Shown: positions 23,366 to 35,690, counted from the first letter of the stretch. The stretch is 64,000 nt of DNA from Marsupella aquatica (GCA_973895155.1 OZ316891.1:29512001-29576000), one strand, 5' to 3'. The notes: generated by a model from the sequence alone, not told the origin. Numbers and translations are program-made.

Positions 23366-24730
23366 GATCAGCACATTATTCTTTGTAGAGAGAGAAATAA
23401 GCTCCATTGACTGACATTTTCATACCCCTCTGGGGAAGCACATCAAATTACGCTCTGATTGGGCAGCCGAAGCTTTAGATCCTCGTGGAGTCGTCTCATT
23501 TAGACAATCCCACACTTTTCGTGACAAGTCTGAAGAAAAGATGTAAAGGCAGTCTCTGCAGCGAATGGAGCTGCTTAGGAACTTAGAATCTGTCGGTGCA
23601 ATTTCTTTTTTAGTTCAATAGCCAAAGAATAGCACCGTCCTAGTTAAATTTCCTGGAACTTGATCTCTGAAAACGTTCTCGTCCAAGCTTGCATTCAATT
23701 CGTCAGTGGTAGAGAGGGAGATGTAGTCGATCATTCAAGGCCCTTACTCCAGAACCTGATTGTTCTCTCCTAGCTTGTTAAACTGTTAATTTGATAGGCA
23801 ACAAAAGTGGGGCAATTTAGTTAGTTTCCTACACTCGTCTCGATCTTTTGGTCGTCTAAGGTGGTGTGCACCTTCATGGAGAGAGGAGCAGGCAGATTTG
23901 TGTCAAAGAGTATTAACCTTGAAATTCCAATGTCCAATTCAGAATACTCTCAAATGGGGGATACCCGAACAGGGCTTCCTTGCAGAAATGGAATTCTCCT
24001 CTCCTTTGGAGCAAATGTTTTTTGAAGTTATCTTCTGAGCATCTGATGATGACAGTAATTTATGCAAATGTTCTGTGCTTACTTCCCATCAGATCGCCAG
24101 TGTACTGAGTTCCCACCAGTAGGCATGACATGTTCCTCCTCACATTCGACTAGGAATTTTTAACAACATGACTAGCTAGAAAATTGAACAGAAGATTTGG
24201 ATGCTCTACCACTGAGTTACGGGCCAGTGTACTAGCACCTTCATGGGTTCTTGTGTTCGAGTTTGGTTCATTTGCAAGACCCTCCCTTGAGCCACATTGG
24301 TGCCACATTTTTTCATTAGAAATTATAATCTGTTGGCCCTGATACCATGTTGGAGCTTTGACAACAAGACCTAGCTAAGAATTGAACTGAGGACATTGTA
24401 TACATTGTAGTGCTCTCCCACTGAGCTATAGGTTGAGTATACCTGCACTTTAATGGGTTCAAGTGTGTTTCATTTCTAACAATCAAATGGGTTCAATGGG
24501 CGGTTCATTTCTAAGAATCAAATGGGTTCAATGGGCTGAGTGTGCTTCATTTCTAGCAATCTAACACTGAGCTACAGTGTAGGTTGAGTATAGCTGCACT
24601 TTAATGGGTTCAAGTGTGGTTCACTTCTAACAATGAAAATGCTACTGTTTATTGTTCCCATCAGAATGCCATTGTCCTTGGTTGCTGGCAGACCCCCTTT
24701 TTAATTCTTCCTCCCATCTGAATGTCTTGT
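23366..24730 (+). repeat. long dispersed repeat, copy 1 (copy 2 at 31.01-32.31 kb)
   Basis: It begins 'gatcagcacattattctttgt' and runs in the same order as 31,010-32,310 for over 1.2 kb, with many substitutions and indels. Shared landmarks include 'ctcgtggagtcgtctcat', 'tctctgcagcgaatggagctgc', 'agcaccgtcctagttaaatt' and 'gatgatgacagt'. It ends in tRNA-like SINE pieces. No protein domain is visible. Confidence 0.8.
24160..24620 (-). mobile_element. cluster of tRNA-like SINE heads
   Basis: On the minus strand, 24,350-24,445 reads CCTATAGCTCAGTGGGAGAG (A-box type) and, about 35 nt later, CAGTTCAATTC (B-box type). A second head lies at about 24,165-24,230 (GTAACTCAGTGGTAGAGCA) and a third, partial one at 24,560-24,610. 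'aatgggttcaagtgtg' phrases separate them. The acceptor stems do not pair well, so these are SINE remnants rather than tRNA genes. Confidence 0.55.
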
Positions 24731-24879
24731 TCATTCTACTGCAGCCACGTGTCCTTTTTGTTGCTCACAAGGAAGAGCTGGCACTTTTTAGGCTATGGCT
24801 GTTTTTGAAGAAGAGGGTCACTTTTTTGGTAGGGCAAGGACCTGGAATGCACTGTGTGATAAAAACTTCAAAAAATTAG

Positions 24880-25445
24880 GACTTTAGTCCAAGTTCGAGG
24901 GCCCTCAACCCTTGAGTGAACTTTACAGATTTGAGTAAGTATACCAGAACGTTAGCTTAACGTGCGTGAGTTTTGAAAATTGAAAAGAAAAAATATGAAA
25001 TGCCCCCAAAACTAATTGTTTGTGCAAAAAATAAACAAGATAATATATAATGCCCCCAAAACGAGGCTTTAGCCCAAGTTTGAGTGTACCATGGCCCACA
25101 ATACAAGAAGTTCACTTTCTAGGAAGAAACTTAGCAAAGTTTGAGTGTACATTGACCACAACACCAGAAGTGAACTTTCTAGGAAGAACCTGCAAAAATA
25201 ATGTCCCCCAAACGACGGCTTCAGCCCAGATTTGAGTGGAGATTATGGCCCACCATACCAGAAAGAATGTGAGTTTTATAAAGAAAAAACAAAGAAAATA
25301 AATTACTGTGCCCCCAAAACCAGGGCTTTAGCTTATGTTTGAGTGGACATTATGGCCCACAACGCCAGAACTTTCAATTTCTAGCAAGAAAGGAGAAATT
25401 GAATGCCCCTAAATCCAGGGCTTTAGCCCAAATTTGAGTTTTTCA
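24880..25445. repeat. diverged tandem repeats, about 110-bp unit
   Basis: 'tgcccccaaaac', 'ggctttagcccaagtttgag', 'tatggcccacaa' and 'ccagaa' recur in that order about five times. A lone copy lies at 10.68-10.73 kb. Confidence 0.7.
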
Positions 25446-25464
25446 AAGAAACCCAAAACAGCCT

Positions 25465-26345
25465 GAAATTAGTTCGTGGACCCCTTGGCTAATAAAATCA
25501 GGGGGAAGAGTCGATTTGAGCCATCTCCATTTCTTATCTCCGGAAATCTCGTCCGTCCATCATAATGGCTAATCTATGGCTCAAAAGAAAGATCTCAAAT
25601 AGATCTATGGATGGGTTCTGTCCGTTTTGCAAATGGGTTAATATTTTTCAAATGAAAAATTAAACAAATCCAAGCCTTCCTAGCCGTCAATTTTGTTGAT
25701 TTTACGATCTTTGCCATCCATTTTGTAATGCCTCTAGAAATCTTATTCATCCATGTTAGAAGGCGATCTAGGGTGCAAAAGAAAGATCTCAATGAGATCT
25801 ACGACTGGGTATTTTTTGTTTTGAGAATGAGTAAATAGTTTTGAGTATAGAATTCAATGAACTTTCAAGATTCCAGCCATTCCTCCTCCCCAATTCTGGG
25901 TTTCTATGTGCTCTTCCCAGCATTAATGGCCATACAATATGAGAGGTCCTTACATACCGGGAGTTGCGGTTTAACAAGGAAGTTATCAAGTTAGTTATTA
26001 GTCATTATTTATTATATGAAATATTTTTTATAAATCTTTGAATTTAAGTTTTAAAATTGGAAATGTAACTAAAACGGTTATATAGTGACAGTTTTAGCCG
26101 TCTTGCTCTTTGCATTTCCAATGTTTTTACTTTTCTTTTTACGGCATGGCATCCCAAAATTTACACCCAAATTGACACAAACACGAATGAAAACTATAAG
26201 TTTGATTCACAAAACCAACGAGTCTTGTTTGTTGCGGTTGTTGTTGACGTGGCACGCTGTGGTGCCAGGAATTTTGGAAAGTACCTCTAGTGGGGTCCGT
26301 AATCAGAGTCATGCAATCCGGGCGACTAATTGTTATTTAGGCATG
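25465..26345. mobile_element. non-autonomous element with short inverted ends, copy 1
   Basis: This roughly 870-bp unit is repeated with high similarity at 55,590-56,440. It starts 'attagttcgtggacccc' and ends 'ggggtccgtaatcag'; the ends are imperfect inverted repeats of about 16 bp. The interior is AT-rich with small ORFs only, so it lacks a transposase. This fits a TIR-type DNA element, superfamily unknown. Confidence 0.6.
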
Positions 26346-26500
26346 CATCTAGGGTGAATTATGCATAGTCTCACAGTTGAAGTACTCGAGATTTGAATAG
26401 GAGCTGCAACTGCCAGAAGGGCTTTGGCATGTGCTTCACTCTAAATCACCAGCAGTTTTGCTTGAGCAGAATTAGACTACTTCGAGTTCACTGCTCCACC
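26346..26500. other. short spacer
   Basis: Nothing recognised. Confidence 0.4.
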
Positions 26501-26820
26501 ACCTCAACCAGAATTTCATGAGTCAATATCTCTCACTTTGAGAATTTACAATTACTTGTTATTAAGGTTAACAGCAGTGATCATCCTTCATATCACCCCC
26601 TCCTTTAAGTTAGAACTCTAAACTCAACCAGAGTTTCATGACTCAATCTGTTTGAGAATTTAAGATTACCCATTTTCAGGGCTAAGAGCAATGATCATCC
26701 TTAATTCGCCCTCCTCTTTAACATATAACTCTACCCTCAACCAGAATTTCATGAGTCATGCTTTCTCAATTCGAGAATTCAAGACTCCTCATTGTTCAGG
26801 GCCTTTCCAGGGAGTTTGCA
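26500..26820. repeat. diverged tandem repeat, about 125-bp unit
   Basis: 'ctcaaccagaatttcatgagtca', 'gagaatttaagattacccatt', 'gatcatcctt' and 'cctcctttaa' words recur about 2.5 times. The same family makes up 35,820-36,180. Confidence 0.75.
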
Positions 26821-27460
26821 GTCATGAACTGGCTTAAGGGGCGCTTGGAGCCAAGCTCAAAGGTTTCCCTTTCTTGGAATTGGAATATTTAGTACCTAAA
26901 AACTTTCCTCGGCCAGCATTCACACATCTGCTTGGAGCATTACACAAGTACAAAACAAACGGGGGGGAGGGGCATATTTTACTAAAAACGAGCAAAAGTC
27001 CTTAAAAAGTCGTGCACTCATGCTGGAGTCAACCGAGGAAGTGAAGTGAAGTTGTGGATCTCGATGCCTATCTATCCAAGCCGCCCGGTCAAATGTGGGG
27101 GCCACCGTCTCCACTCGAGCAAACATCCACAAGGCAGCAAAATGAGTCAAATGGGGACGAAACATCGAAGAAGGGATTACCAGTAAAGAATTCTGAAGAA
27201 AAGTCTCTTTCTCCAATCTTTGGACCGTTCTATCCGACTGGAAACCTGTCACAGAAGCTGACGAGAGTGCAACTTCAAAGTTGTAGAGAAACTGAAGAGG
27301 GAGGACTGCGGCAATCTGCTTGGGTGCCACCTACGGACTCGAATGTTCATCAGCTATCAGAACTACTGTAGCTTTTCTCTGGGACGTCTAGGCTCGTCGA
27401 CAGTCCCATGATATCAAGCATTACAGTGAATTGCGTTGCCACAAGTTTTTCCCCAGCAGA
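26821..27460. other. region upstream of DUF2921 gene
   Basis: ORFs on both strands (about 105-136 codons) lie here but have no recognisable domain. Likely promoter and 5' UTR. Confidence 0.35.
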
Positions 27461-30400
27461 ATGGCACAAGTTCTCTTCATGTTTCGGTTCCCGGGGCCCG
27501 ATGTGCTGTGCCGGTGGACATGTTTGATCTCAACAATCCTTGTGTTTTGCAGCTGTTGCTGCGTAGGGGTCTCCGGACAGGACAGACACTCCATTTGTGA
27601 GAAAGACCGATGGTGTGAAAGTCCGAACAACCCAATTCTAATGGAACAGTCGGATCTGAACCAGACAGGGCTTGGATCGTCCGATTCAGCGACTTGGTCT
27701 GGAAGGACATGGTCTGGAACGTTCAATGCCGAAGACGCCCAATTCAGTGCCTGGAAATCTGGGCCCTGGATCGAACCGGATAGTGGTCTCAAGGACAATG
27801 TCAGTGTCAAGGTCAAGGTCAGTGTGCAATGAAGTCTATTACGCCCAGCTGGGCTTGGAGTTGAGTATTTCTTCAGGTATAAATTTTGCCATGAACCAAC
27901 GCCCTCAACGTCCTTTCTATTACGTCTCGTTTGCCACAGTCCGAGGGGTACTGTCTAACCGAACGGATCGGTTCTGTGCCACGTTCTGCCTGGGTGAGCC
28001 TGACGACGGTGAGGATCGTATGGAACGTTCCATGGGGCTTGCTCGATTAGCGTACAGAATGGAGCACCCAGAATCCACCACTTTTCCTGACACTCTTGTG
28101 GCACAAGATTGTGAAGTTCACATCGAGCTCCACCTTCCTAAGGTGAGCACCATTGCGAATCCGTTGGTAAGCGGCGTGCTGACAAGCCTGAGGTCCCCAG
28201 ATGATCCTTCGTATTTCCATCCTCTCAGCATCGCTTCACTCTCCGAGGAGCCATACGAGTTCAACAGGTCGGTGCAAGAGGAAGCACAGATTTTGGCTTC
28301 AAGCGCAATGCCCGATATCTCCAGGGCTGTTCATAGAAATCTCAAGCCGTGGTCCGACGGTCCACCACTTTGCTCTAAAGATCAAACTACGCGTATGGAG
28401 TATGCTGTGAAGATATATGCACCCACTCGGAACTCTTCTTGTGGATCCAGCGAAGGTGGTCTCTGCAGCCCATTTCCTAATTCCGATATCTCTCCTACTT
28501 TCAGTGCACTCAAGACTGGAGAATCAGTGCTGCGTTCCTGTTCGATTTCACACCGCAACGTGTTTGGCTGGACTCAAAGGCCGACGAATCTTCGTCTACA
28601 GCCACAACGGAGTTTCTTCTCGTTGCAGAGGGGTATTGGAATTTCTACAAGCCAGGACAATTAGTCATGGTGGCGCACTGTCTGGCGAGCGATGGTACAC
28701 TTTTGGATTCCAAAATCCTGATAACCCTCCAAATGCCCATGGCTCGAACTCTTCATCACCGGTATGGAATTATTGGTCATGTCCGTAGCACAAGAGAAGC
28801 ATTGGACCCCCTGTATTTTGCTTCCATCAGCTTTGTGGGAGATATTGAATTGTCCAGTATTGGGGATATTGATGATCGTAAGCGCGCCACATTGATGAGC
28901 GAACAAGACTTTTCTTACGATTATGATGATAGCATCTATACCAAAATTCAGCCTCTGTGCAGTCTGGCTGCCGACGCTTACAAGGTTCACAAAAATGCCA
29001 GATTTCCGGATGGGTCTACAGCTGCGGACTTTGAGGCATATTTTCTGTTCGCCATGCCAGGGGAGGTAAACTCAACTGAACAGATCTTCCGTCTTTCGAA
29101 TCTAGCAATTGATCAGGAATTTTTTGAAGATTTTAATCCATTTCCTGGCGGCAACAAGAACGGGAAGCCAAGTGTCCATTCTCCGAGGCAGTCTACTTAT
29201 CCGGAGCACATCCCGGTCAGTTTCAGGCTCAGTTTCAGTGGGTTCCGTTTAACGCTTGCAATGGCTTCCGTAGAATTGGAGGGCTTTTACGATAGCATCA
29301 CTGGTCATCTCTGTCTGTTGGGATGTAGAAGAAGATGGGAGGATGTGGCTCTACCATACGAGGGGGAGGAGAATACATCTCAATGTGACTTGGTCTTCAG
29401 CATCCAGTATCCACCCACAAACCCAAGGCTATGGTCAACTCGTCCCTTCATCACAGGGACCATCAGAAGCCTCAATGATGCAGGCCATCCGCTCTACTTC
29501 GAGCCCATCGCCATCAATAACTCTTTGCGCACTGCTTACCGTGTACACACGCAATGGATCTTCTTCCGAAGAAATGCGGAAACCATCATGAGTTTGGTGA
29601 GTCTATCGCTTGTAGCTTTCGTCACCGCTGTTCAGGTTGGCTACAGCAGTCGTGTGTCGAACTCCCGGAACCTCAGGTTCGTGTCTCTGGTGATGCTGAC
29701 TGTTTTCACCTCGGGCCACTTCTTTCCGCTGCTGCTTAGCTTAAATGCACTCTGGACAAAGGTTGTCCCATTCGACGAAATGGAAAGGTACGCAATGTTT
29801 AACGGATGGCCGGAGACTCATGAGGTGATCGTGCGGGGCAACACAATGGTATCTTTGTTGCTAGCATTAAGGTTAGTGCAGCTGGTGTGGAGATCCAGAA
29901 CTCGTGCAAATAATTCCAATTCTCAAATCGAGACCGATCCAGCTCCATCAAATGTGTCTGACGTCTCAGTGTTGAAAGCTTGCCTTCCAATGTATGGTAC
30001 GATGACAGTTCTGATAGCATATGTACACTGGCTGGGCCCATATCAGGCGCAAGTCCACTATGTTGGCGGTGGAGAACTGTTGGCTTACGTGTGGGCTGAT
30101 CTGCAAGCGTTTTCGGGTGTAATTGTCGACCTGTTCCTGTTGCCACAAGTGATTGCGAATATCTTGTGGGACACCGAGGAGAAAGTCGCACCGCTGTATC
30201 CTCTGTTTTACCTGGGCATGACTGTGGTCAGGTCAGTAGCGCATTTGTACGATGCTGCACGAGCATGGAACTTTGTCCCGGAATGGCTGTCCTGGAACTA
30301 TTACTACGCTAACCCGAACTGGGATCTGTATTCCACGACATGGGACATTGTCATTCCCTGTTTCTCAGTTTCCCTAGCCATTGTGCTGCACTTGCAGCAG

Positions 30401-30484
30401 AGGTACGGAGGTCGTCGTGTCATCCCGAAGCGATTTCGGAGACAGAAATATCAGCGAGTTGAAAGTCAAGAGGTCGATCTTTAA
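27461..30484 (+). CDS. DUF2921 (SWEET-like) multi-pass membrane protein
   Basis: The C-terminal third matches the plant DUF2921 family: LFLLPQVIANILW, FYLGMTVVRSVAHLYDAAR, YANPNWDLYSTTWDIVIPC and LHLQQRYGGRR. My model has three exons: 27461-27821 (uncertain), 27877-28406 and 28505-30484, giving about 956 aa, within the family's usual size. Exon 1 encodes a hydrophobic signal-like segment (CLISTILVFCSCCCVG). The large middle part looks extracytoplasmic, with SFVGDIELSS-type repeats and N-glycosylation sequons (SNRT, FNRS, VNST). About six or seven membrane spans follow from roughly residue 660. The exon 2/3 junction (intron 28407-28504, joining RMEYA to CTQDWRISAAF) is well supported; the exon 1/2 junction is a guess chosen by phase. 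The same membrane domain occurs in FLY1/Tul1-type Golgi E3 ligases, but no RING finger is present here. Function unknown. A decayed paralog lies at 47.9-49.7 kb. Confidence 0.85.
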
Positions 30485-30640
30485 AAGTTGCAGGAGAAAA
30501 ACAGCATCACATCATGCTTGCTTGCATCGTATGGCATTTTTGTGGCTTGTGGGCAAGTTTCTGGCATCGCAATTCATGTGTATCAATTGTACAGCATACA
30601 GAACCTCGACCAAGACATTGTCAGATGAAACTAGTATAGA
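30485..30640 (+). other. DUF2921 3' UTR, shared with paralog
   Basis: Words such as 'acacatcatgcttg', 'gtttctgg', 'attcatgt' and 'atcaattgtacagcata' match the sequence after the DUF2921 pseudogene (49,735-49,930). The duplication therefore includes the 3' flank. Confidence 0.65.
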
Positions 30641-31009
30641 CTAGGCCCTCACTGGAATAAAAGCTCGTCCGGTTCTCAGTGCACATATTTCCAGAAACTT
30701 CTATAATGCTGATTAAACGCTTGCGTATGGAGATCATAAACTCACCTTGAAGCTCCCAGCTGTCCCAGCATTGATAATCACGTGGACAGATGGAAAAGGT
30801 CATCAAATAGGCCAGAACCTGCCCAACGTGGGTCACATCATTTTGTTCAGATCAAGGCAAATAAGCCGTTATTGGATGTCTCGGTTGGATCAATTGATAC
30901 GTCAGCCACTGAGAAATAGAACGAGATGGATCCTCATAAGCGTCACGAAAGAATTGACTTGTGAAATTGACCGACGAAACACAATCATAGTGTACATCTC
31001 ATCCTTGCG
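30640..31009 (-). pseudogene. truncated MTA nucleosidase pseudogene fragment
   Basis: It aligns in order with 51,833-52,205 of the intact nucleosidase gene: 'ccagaaacttctataatgctga', 'ctcaccttgaagctcccagctgtcccagcattgataatca' (in pieces; exon 4, encoding the INAGTAGGFK region) and 'tacatctcatcc' (edge of exon 3). Exon 4 has an internal deletion, exons 5-8 are absent, and the copy is cut off at 31,009 by the dispersed repeat. Confidence 0.8.
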
Positions 31010-32310
31010 GATCAGCACATTATTCTTTGTGGAGACAGAAATATGGTCCATCGACTTCACATATCCCTCTAGGGAAGCACATTAAATTACGCAATTGGGC
31101 AGCCCAAGTTTTAAATACTCGTGGAGTCGTCTCATTCAGACAATCCCCATTTTTCGTGACGAAGTCTGAAGAAAAGATATAAAGTCTCTGCAGCGAATGG
31201 AGCTGCCTCAGAGCTTAGAATGTGTCGGTGCAAATTTTTGTTTAGTTCAATAGCCAAAGAAGAGCACCGTCCTAGTTAAATTTCCTGGAACTAGATCTTA
31301 TAATTCAGGCCCCTGATTGTCCTCTCCTAGCTTGTTGAACTGTGAATTTGATCGGCAGCAAAAGATGGGCAATTTAAGTTAGTTTCCTACACTCCTCTGG
31401 ATCTTATGGTCCCCTAAGCTGGTGTGCACCTTTCAGGGTGAGAGGAGCAGGTAGCTCTGTGTTAGCGAGTGTCTAAATTGGAATTCAAATGCCCAATTCA
31501 GAATACTCTCAAGAAGTGGATACCCTAACATTTGACCCCACATTCTATGTGTTTCTTGCAGAAATAAAACTCTTCTTTCCTTTGCAGCAAATGATTCTTT
31601 GAGTTGATCTTTGAGCTAGTACCTGATGATGACAGTTTTTGTCAAGAGTGTGCTATTGTTTCCTGCTTACTCCACTCCCATCAGAAAACCATTGTTAATT
31701 CTTCCTCCCACCAGAACGCCAGTGTTCTTAGTTCCCACAGAAGCCATCATTCTTCGTCCTATTAGAGTTGGAACTTTCAACAACATGGCTAGCTAGGAAT
31801 TGAAACTAAGATTCATAATGGTCTACCACTGAGCTACAGGCTAGTATAGGATCACCTCATGGGTTCATGGGTTTGAGTGTGGTTCATTTGCAATACCCTC
31901 CTTTGAGTCACTTTCTCTTCATTACAATTCCAAATCTGTGGCTCCAATACCACATTGGAGCTTTGGTGTGGTTCATTTGCACCACCCTCCCTTGAGCCAC
32001 AATCTCTTCATTAGAAATTTATAGTCTTTGGCTCTCATACCATGTTGGCCCTTTCAATAACATGGACTAGTTAGGAATTGAACCTAGGATTTCCGGTGTA
32101 CATCATAGTTCTCTACCAGTGAGCTATAGGCCAATTATACCTGCACTTCATGAGTTCTTGTGTGGTTCATTTCTAACAATCAAAATGCCGTTGTTCTTTG
32201 TTTCCATCAGATGCCATTGTTAATTGTTCCTCCCAATCATAACAGCATTGTTCTTTCTTCCCATCAGAATGTCATTGTTCTTGGTTTCCATCTGACCCCA
32301 TTTTTCAATC
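31010..32310 (+). repeat. long dispersed repeat, copy 2, with tRNA-like SINE heads
   Basis: Colinear with 23,366-24,730. tRNA-like heads lie on the minus strand at about 31,785-31,860 (GTAGCTCAGTGGTAGAC) and 32,035-32,150 (CTATAGCTCACTGGTAGAG with GGTTCAATTCC). Confidence 0.75.
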
Positions 32311-32369
32311 TTCTTATCTTCTTGTTAGGCATTATATTACTCTTGAGTCTAGAGTTACGACATGTAACC

Positions 32370-32440
32370 ATAGTTAGACTAACTATAATCAGAGACGTGG
32401 TTAGGTTAACTAAGTTGCACACTATATCCTAAGTGATGTG
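32370..32440. repeat. short repeat shared with 38.62-38.80 kb
   Basis: 'gtggttaggttaactaa ... cacactatatcctaagtgatgtgtgctt' resembles 'gcggttaggttaactaca ... acacattatatcataaatggtgtgtgctt' at 38,742-38,792. It borders the LINE fragment. Confidence 0.5.
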
Positions 32441-35330
32441 TGCTTGGAAAGTGAAACTAAGAGCTTGCAGTGGCCAGTACTAGCAAGGATCTTGCATGCC
32501 CTCACCCCCGTGAAAAGGCCTCCCGCAATAATATGCCACATGAAGGTCTTGGCCCGAGATGACAGATCGGAGCCCCACAGTGCAATCCATCCTATGCTCC
32601 ACTCACTCTCAGATCACATGATTGACCAAATATGATTCAAGCGCTCGTGCCCTGTGAGCTTGGGTCTGAGAAATTGGTATATCCGACAATTCTCAATTCA
32701 AAAATCTTTGAGTGGCTCAACTCGATCCGCCCATCGCCACTGATGTGCGCAGGTGACCAGATCATTTTGGCAGGAGTGCGCACTCCTTAAAAATCTCTAG
32801 GAAGGACTTAGCCAACTCACGTTGCACAGTGGAGAAGCCCCGCAGATGGTGCCACCTGAGAGGTAAATCCTTCCAGCATCCCTCCGCCGAGGACCAACCA
32901 TCTCTGATTGTCCGCAGTCCTGCCACAAATGGCTGCCACCCCAGCAATGTCCTCATTTGGAAGGGAATTGAAATCCACCATACAATGCAAAGTGTCAGAG
33001 ATACTCAAGCGACCAGGACTGCCTAGCCTGCCCGGCGCGAAAGACAGGTGTGCACAGATGAGCTCCCAAGCTTTCCACAACCCCCTTGTAATGGTAGTCC
33101 CCCACATGACCTGGGAGAGTAAAGAAGTAACTGCTCACGGAAGGAGTATTGGTTCTGACGGATGACCTTATAGTTAGTCCATCCCATTAGAGACAAATTT
33201 TGAGCCAGCAATTTGGACCATTCTCCCTCCAGTGAGTTCAATCCCTTAGTGAACCACTGTGCCAAAAGCGCATTTGAGTGGCTCTTGAAGTCTTTGAGCC
33301 CAAAACCACTCTCAACTTTGGGCAAAGCCAAAGTGGCCCAAGCCACCAGGGGGATCTTCTTTCCACCCTCTGGGTTATATCCCCACATAAAATCTCTGCA
33401 TAGAATTGTAAGTTTCTTTGCCAATCCAGCCAACGCCTTGAGATACATCACGTGATAAATGGGAATAGTTTGGAGCACATACTTCACTAAAAGGGTTCTG
33501 CCAGCAAAAGATAGCATCTTGTTTGACCAGGACAACAAACGTGAACTAATCTTGTCTAGACAAAAATTGTGAAGTTGTTCTGTCCTCAATCCGATCTCCA
33601 AAGGGGCACCCAAGTACTTGTGAACCTCACCCGGCTCGCTGATGTGACAGGGGATCACCACAGATTTTTCCAGATTCAGGTTTGCTCCTGATCCTTTCTT
33701 CTTCAAAAGCTTCCTCTCTGGCAGGGATGAACATCCCAACATCATCCGCAAAAAGACGGTGGCATAAAGAGAGAGACTCAAAGATAATGAGCCCGCTCAA
33801 CCGGCTCTCTTGCATTTCAGTATCCAAGAAGTCCATGAGTGGTTGTGTAAAGATAACAAACAGCAGAGGCGACAAAGGGAAGCTTTGTCAAAATCCTTGT
33901 CGGAGTTCAATAGGGCCAGACAGGAAACCATTGACCATTGCTCTAGAATCAGCATGAGATAGCAAAGCTCTTACCAACTTGACTAAATGGCTGCACATTC
34001 CCAACAGGAGCATGGACTCCCACATGTAGTCATGATTTTACCCAATCGAAAGGCTTTTTTGAAATCCAGCTTCAAGAAGAGAACTTCCTTTTGCTTGCAG
34101 TTAGCCCAGTCAAATGTTAGCTAGGCCAGGGAGATGTTCTCTAGGATATGGCAGCCAGGTATGAATCCAGTTTGCTGAGGGCTAATGATCTTCTGCAATG
34201 TTGGCAATAATTTTGTACACCGTGTTCAACATTGTGAGTGGCCACCAGTCCTTAAGAAAGTGCTTATCATGTTTTTTGGGGATGAACTTGATTATCCCTT
34301 CCTTAATACCCCATCCAGCTCCCCTGCCATCCAGAAGGCTTGTATCATCTCCACCATATCATCTGCAATAAAATCCCAGCATGCCCTGTATACTTCTGTT
34401 GTCAGACCATCCGGGCCCGGGGTTTTGTCAAATGGCAGCATCCACAAGGCCTCTTTTACTTCCCTCGCATCTGGGAGAGCTTCCAGCGCAAAGATTTCTG
34501 TTGCTGACAAAGCAGCTCGCATATGGTTTAGTAGCCTCTTTCTCTCCCACAGCTGCTCTCTACGAGCCTCCCCTGAGGTCTCCTGTGGTGAGTAAAGGGA
34601 GCAGCATAGGGCCTCAACCTCCTGGATAATCCTGCTTGGCACAGTGATTACACTTCCGTCTTCTCTTACAAGCAGATTCATCGCCTCTCGATTGTATTTA
34701 CCTCTTATCGTTGCAAAGAAAAATTAGAGGATTCTTCCCCCAACCATTTGACTTGGGCTAGTCTACGCCCCTTGTTAGCCTCCTCAAATTCCGCCGTATG
34801 CAGCAAATCTTTTCTCTCCATAAACTCCCAGATCTCTGTCTCAGAGTGGGACTCAAGTATCGACACTTTCAGTACGCGGAGTTGAGCCCTGAGAAAGGAC
34901 ATCTCTTCTTCCGCTCTCCTGGGCTTCGACTGTAATTCCTTGTAGGTACGCCTCAGTTGCCCACTTGCCTTGGCAAAGCGAAGGTGAGGGTCCTCATACC
35001 CTGCCTTCCCAATCTCCCATGCCTGTTTTAAAAGTACCATGTCTTCTCAGTTTCTTAGCAGCATAGGGTTTGCAATAGAAAGACGGGCTTTACCTCTTTC
35101 TTTCCCCGTCAAATTTCCACCTAGGCAAACCGTCAGCAGAATTGGGTCCTGATCAGAAAGCGCTGACCCTCCATCGTGTATGAGCTCCACAATTTCACCG
35201 AGCCACCTCCCATGTTCACTGAGGTAAAATCTGTTAAGCCTAGATTGCAGCATAGTGGCAAATCATTTTCGTCTCCATGTAAAGTGTGCTCCCATGACCT
35301 TTCCCTGCAGTTCAGCAGCGTCTTCTAGAT
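32440..35330 (-). mobile_element. decayed LINE fragment, both ends missing
   Basis: Minus-strand pieces of a LINE ORF2 lie in several frames: endonuclease end with GGSALSDQDPILL (35.05-35.25 kb); KTPGPDGLTTEVYRACW of the reverse transcriptase fingers (34.3-34.68 kb); IPKKHDKHFLKDWWP-like and QQTGF-like words (34.15-34.29 kb, with a stop); the catalytic FADDVG (33.7 kb); the RT thumb/connection (33.02-33.78 kb); and zinc-finger RVT-like sequence down to 32.44 kb. Many stops and frameshifts make it dead. Relative to the copy at 39.6-46.5 kb it lacks ORF1, the endonuclease start, the last 130 or so codons and the 3' UTR, but keeps an RT segment that the other copy lacks. Confidence 0.88.
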
Positions 35331-35334
35331 CCCA

Positions 35335-35690
35335 TATTTGTGTATGCAATACTCTATTACACAAAACTATGCTCCATCACAATATTGAATATGTAGCATG
35401 TGAGTATGTACAATATTTTGCCATGGATTATGGAGGGAGTATCCTCCTCGTGCATTGTGTTAAAGCCTTTCACTTTTTTGTTGGTGTCCAGCGTGATTAT
35501 TTCTTGCTTGTCTTGGACATTGGTGCAACACTTTGTGACTCACACTAAAGTCAAATTCACACTTTGGCTTTATTACATGCCTTTGACCAAATTTTTTCAT
35601 TTTTGTGACCTGCAAATTTGAATGATGAACACTCTAAAAAGTGGCGCAACCTTGTATTATTGTTTAGGATATGTTTCTGTTTAAGAATTT
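35335..35690. other. intergenic, nothing recognised
   Basis: No coding motif or clear repeat. Confidence 0.4.

Noticed and set aside
24350-24445. Possible functional tRNA gene
   Set aside because: A and B boxes are present, but acceptor and anticodon stems do not pair; neighbouring copies show it is SINE-derived.
27461-30484. E3 ubiquitin ligase of the FLY1/Tul1 type
   Set aside because: The membrane domain is related but no RING finger cysteines occur at the C-terminus.
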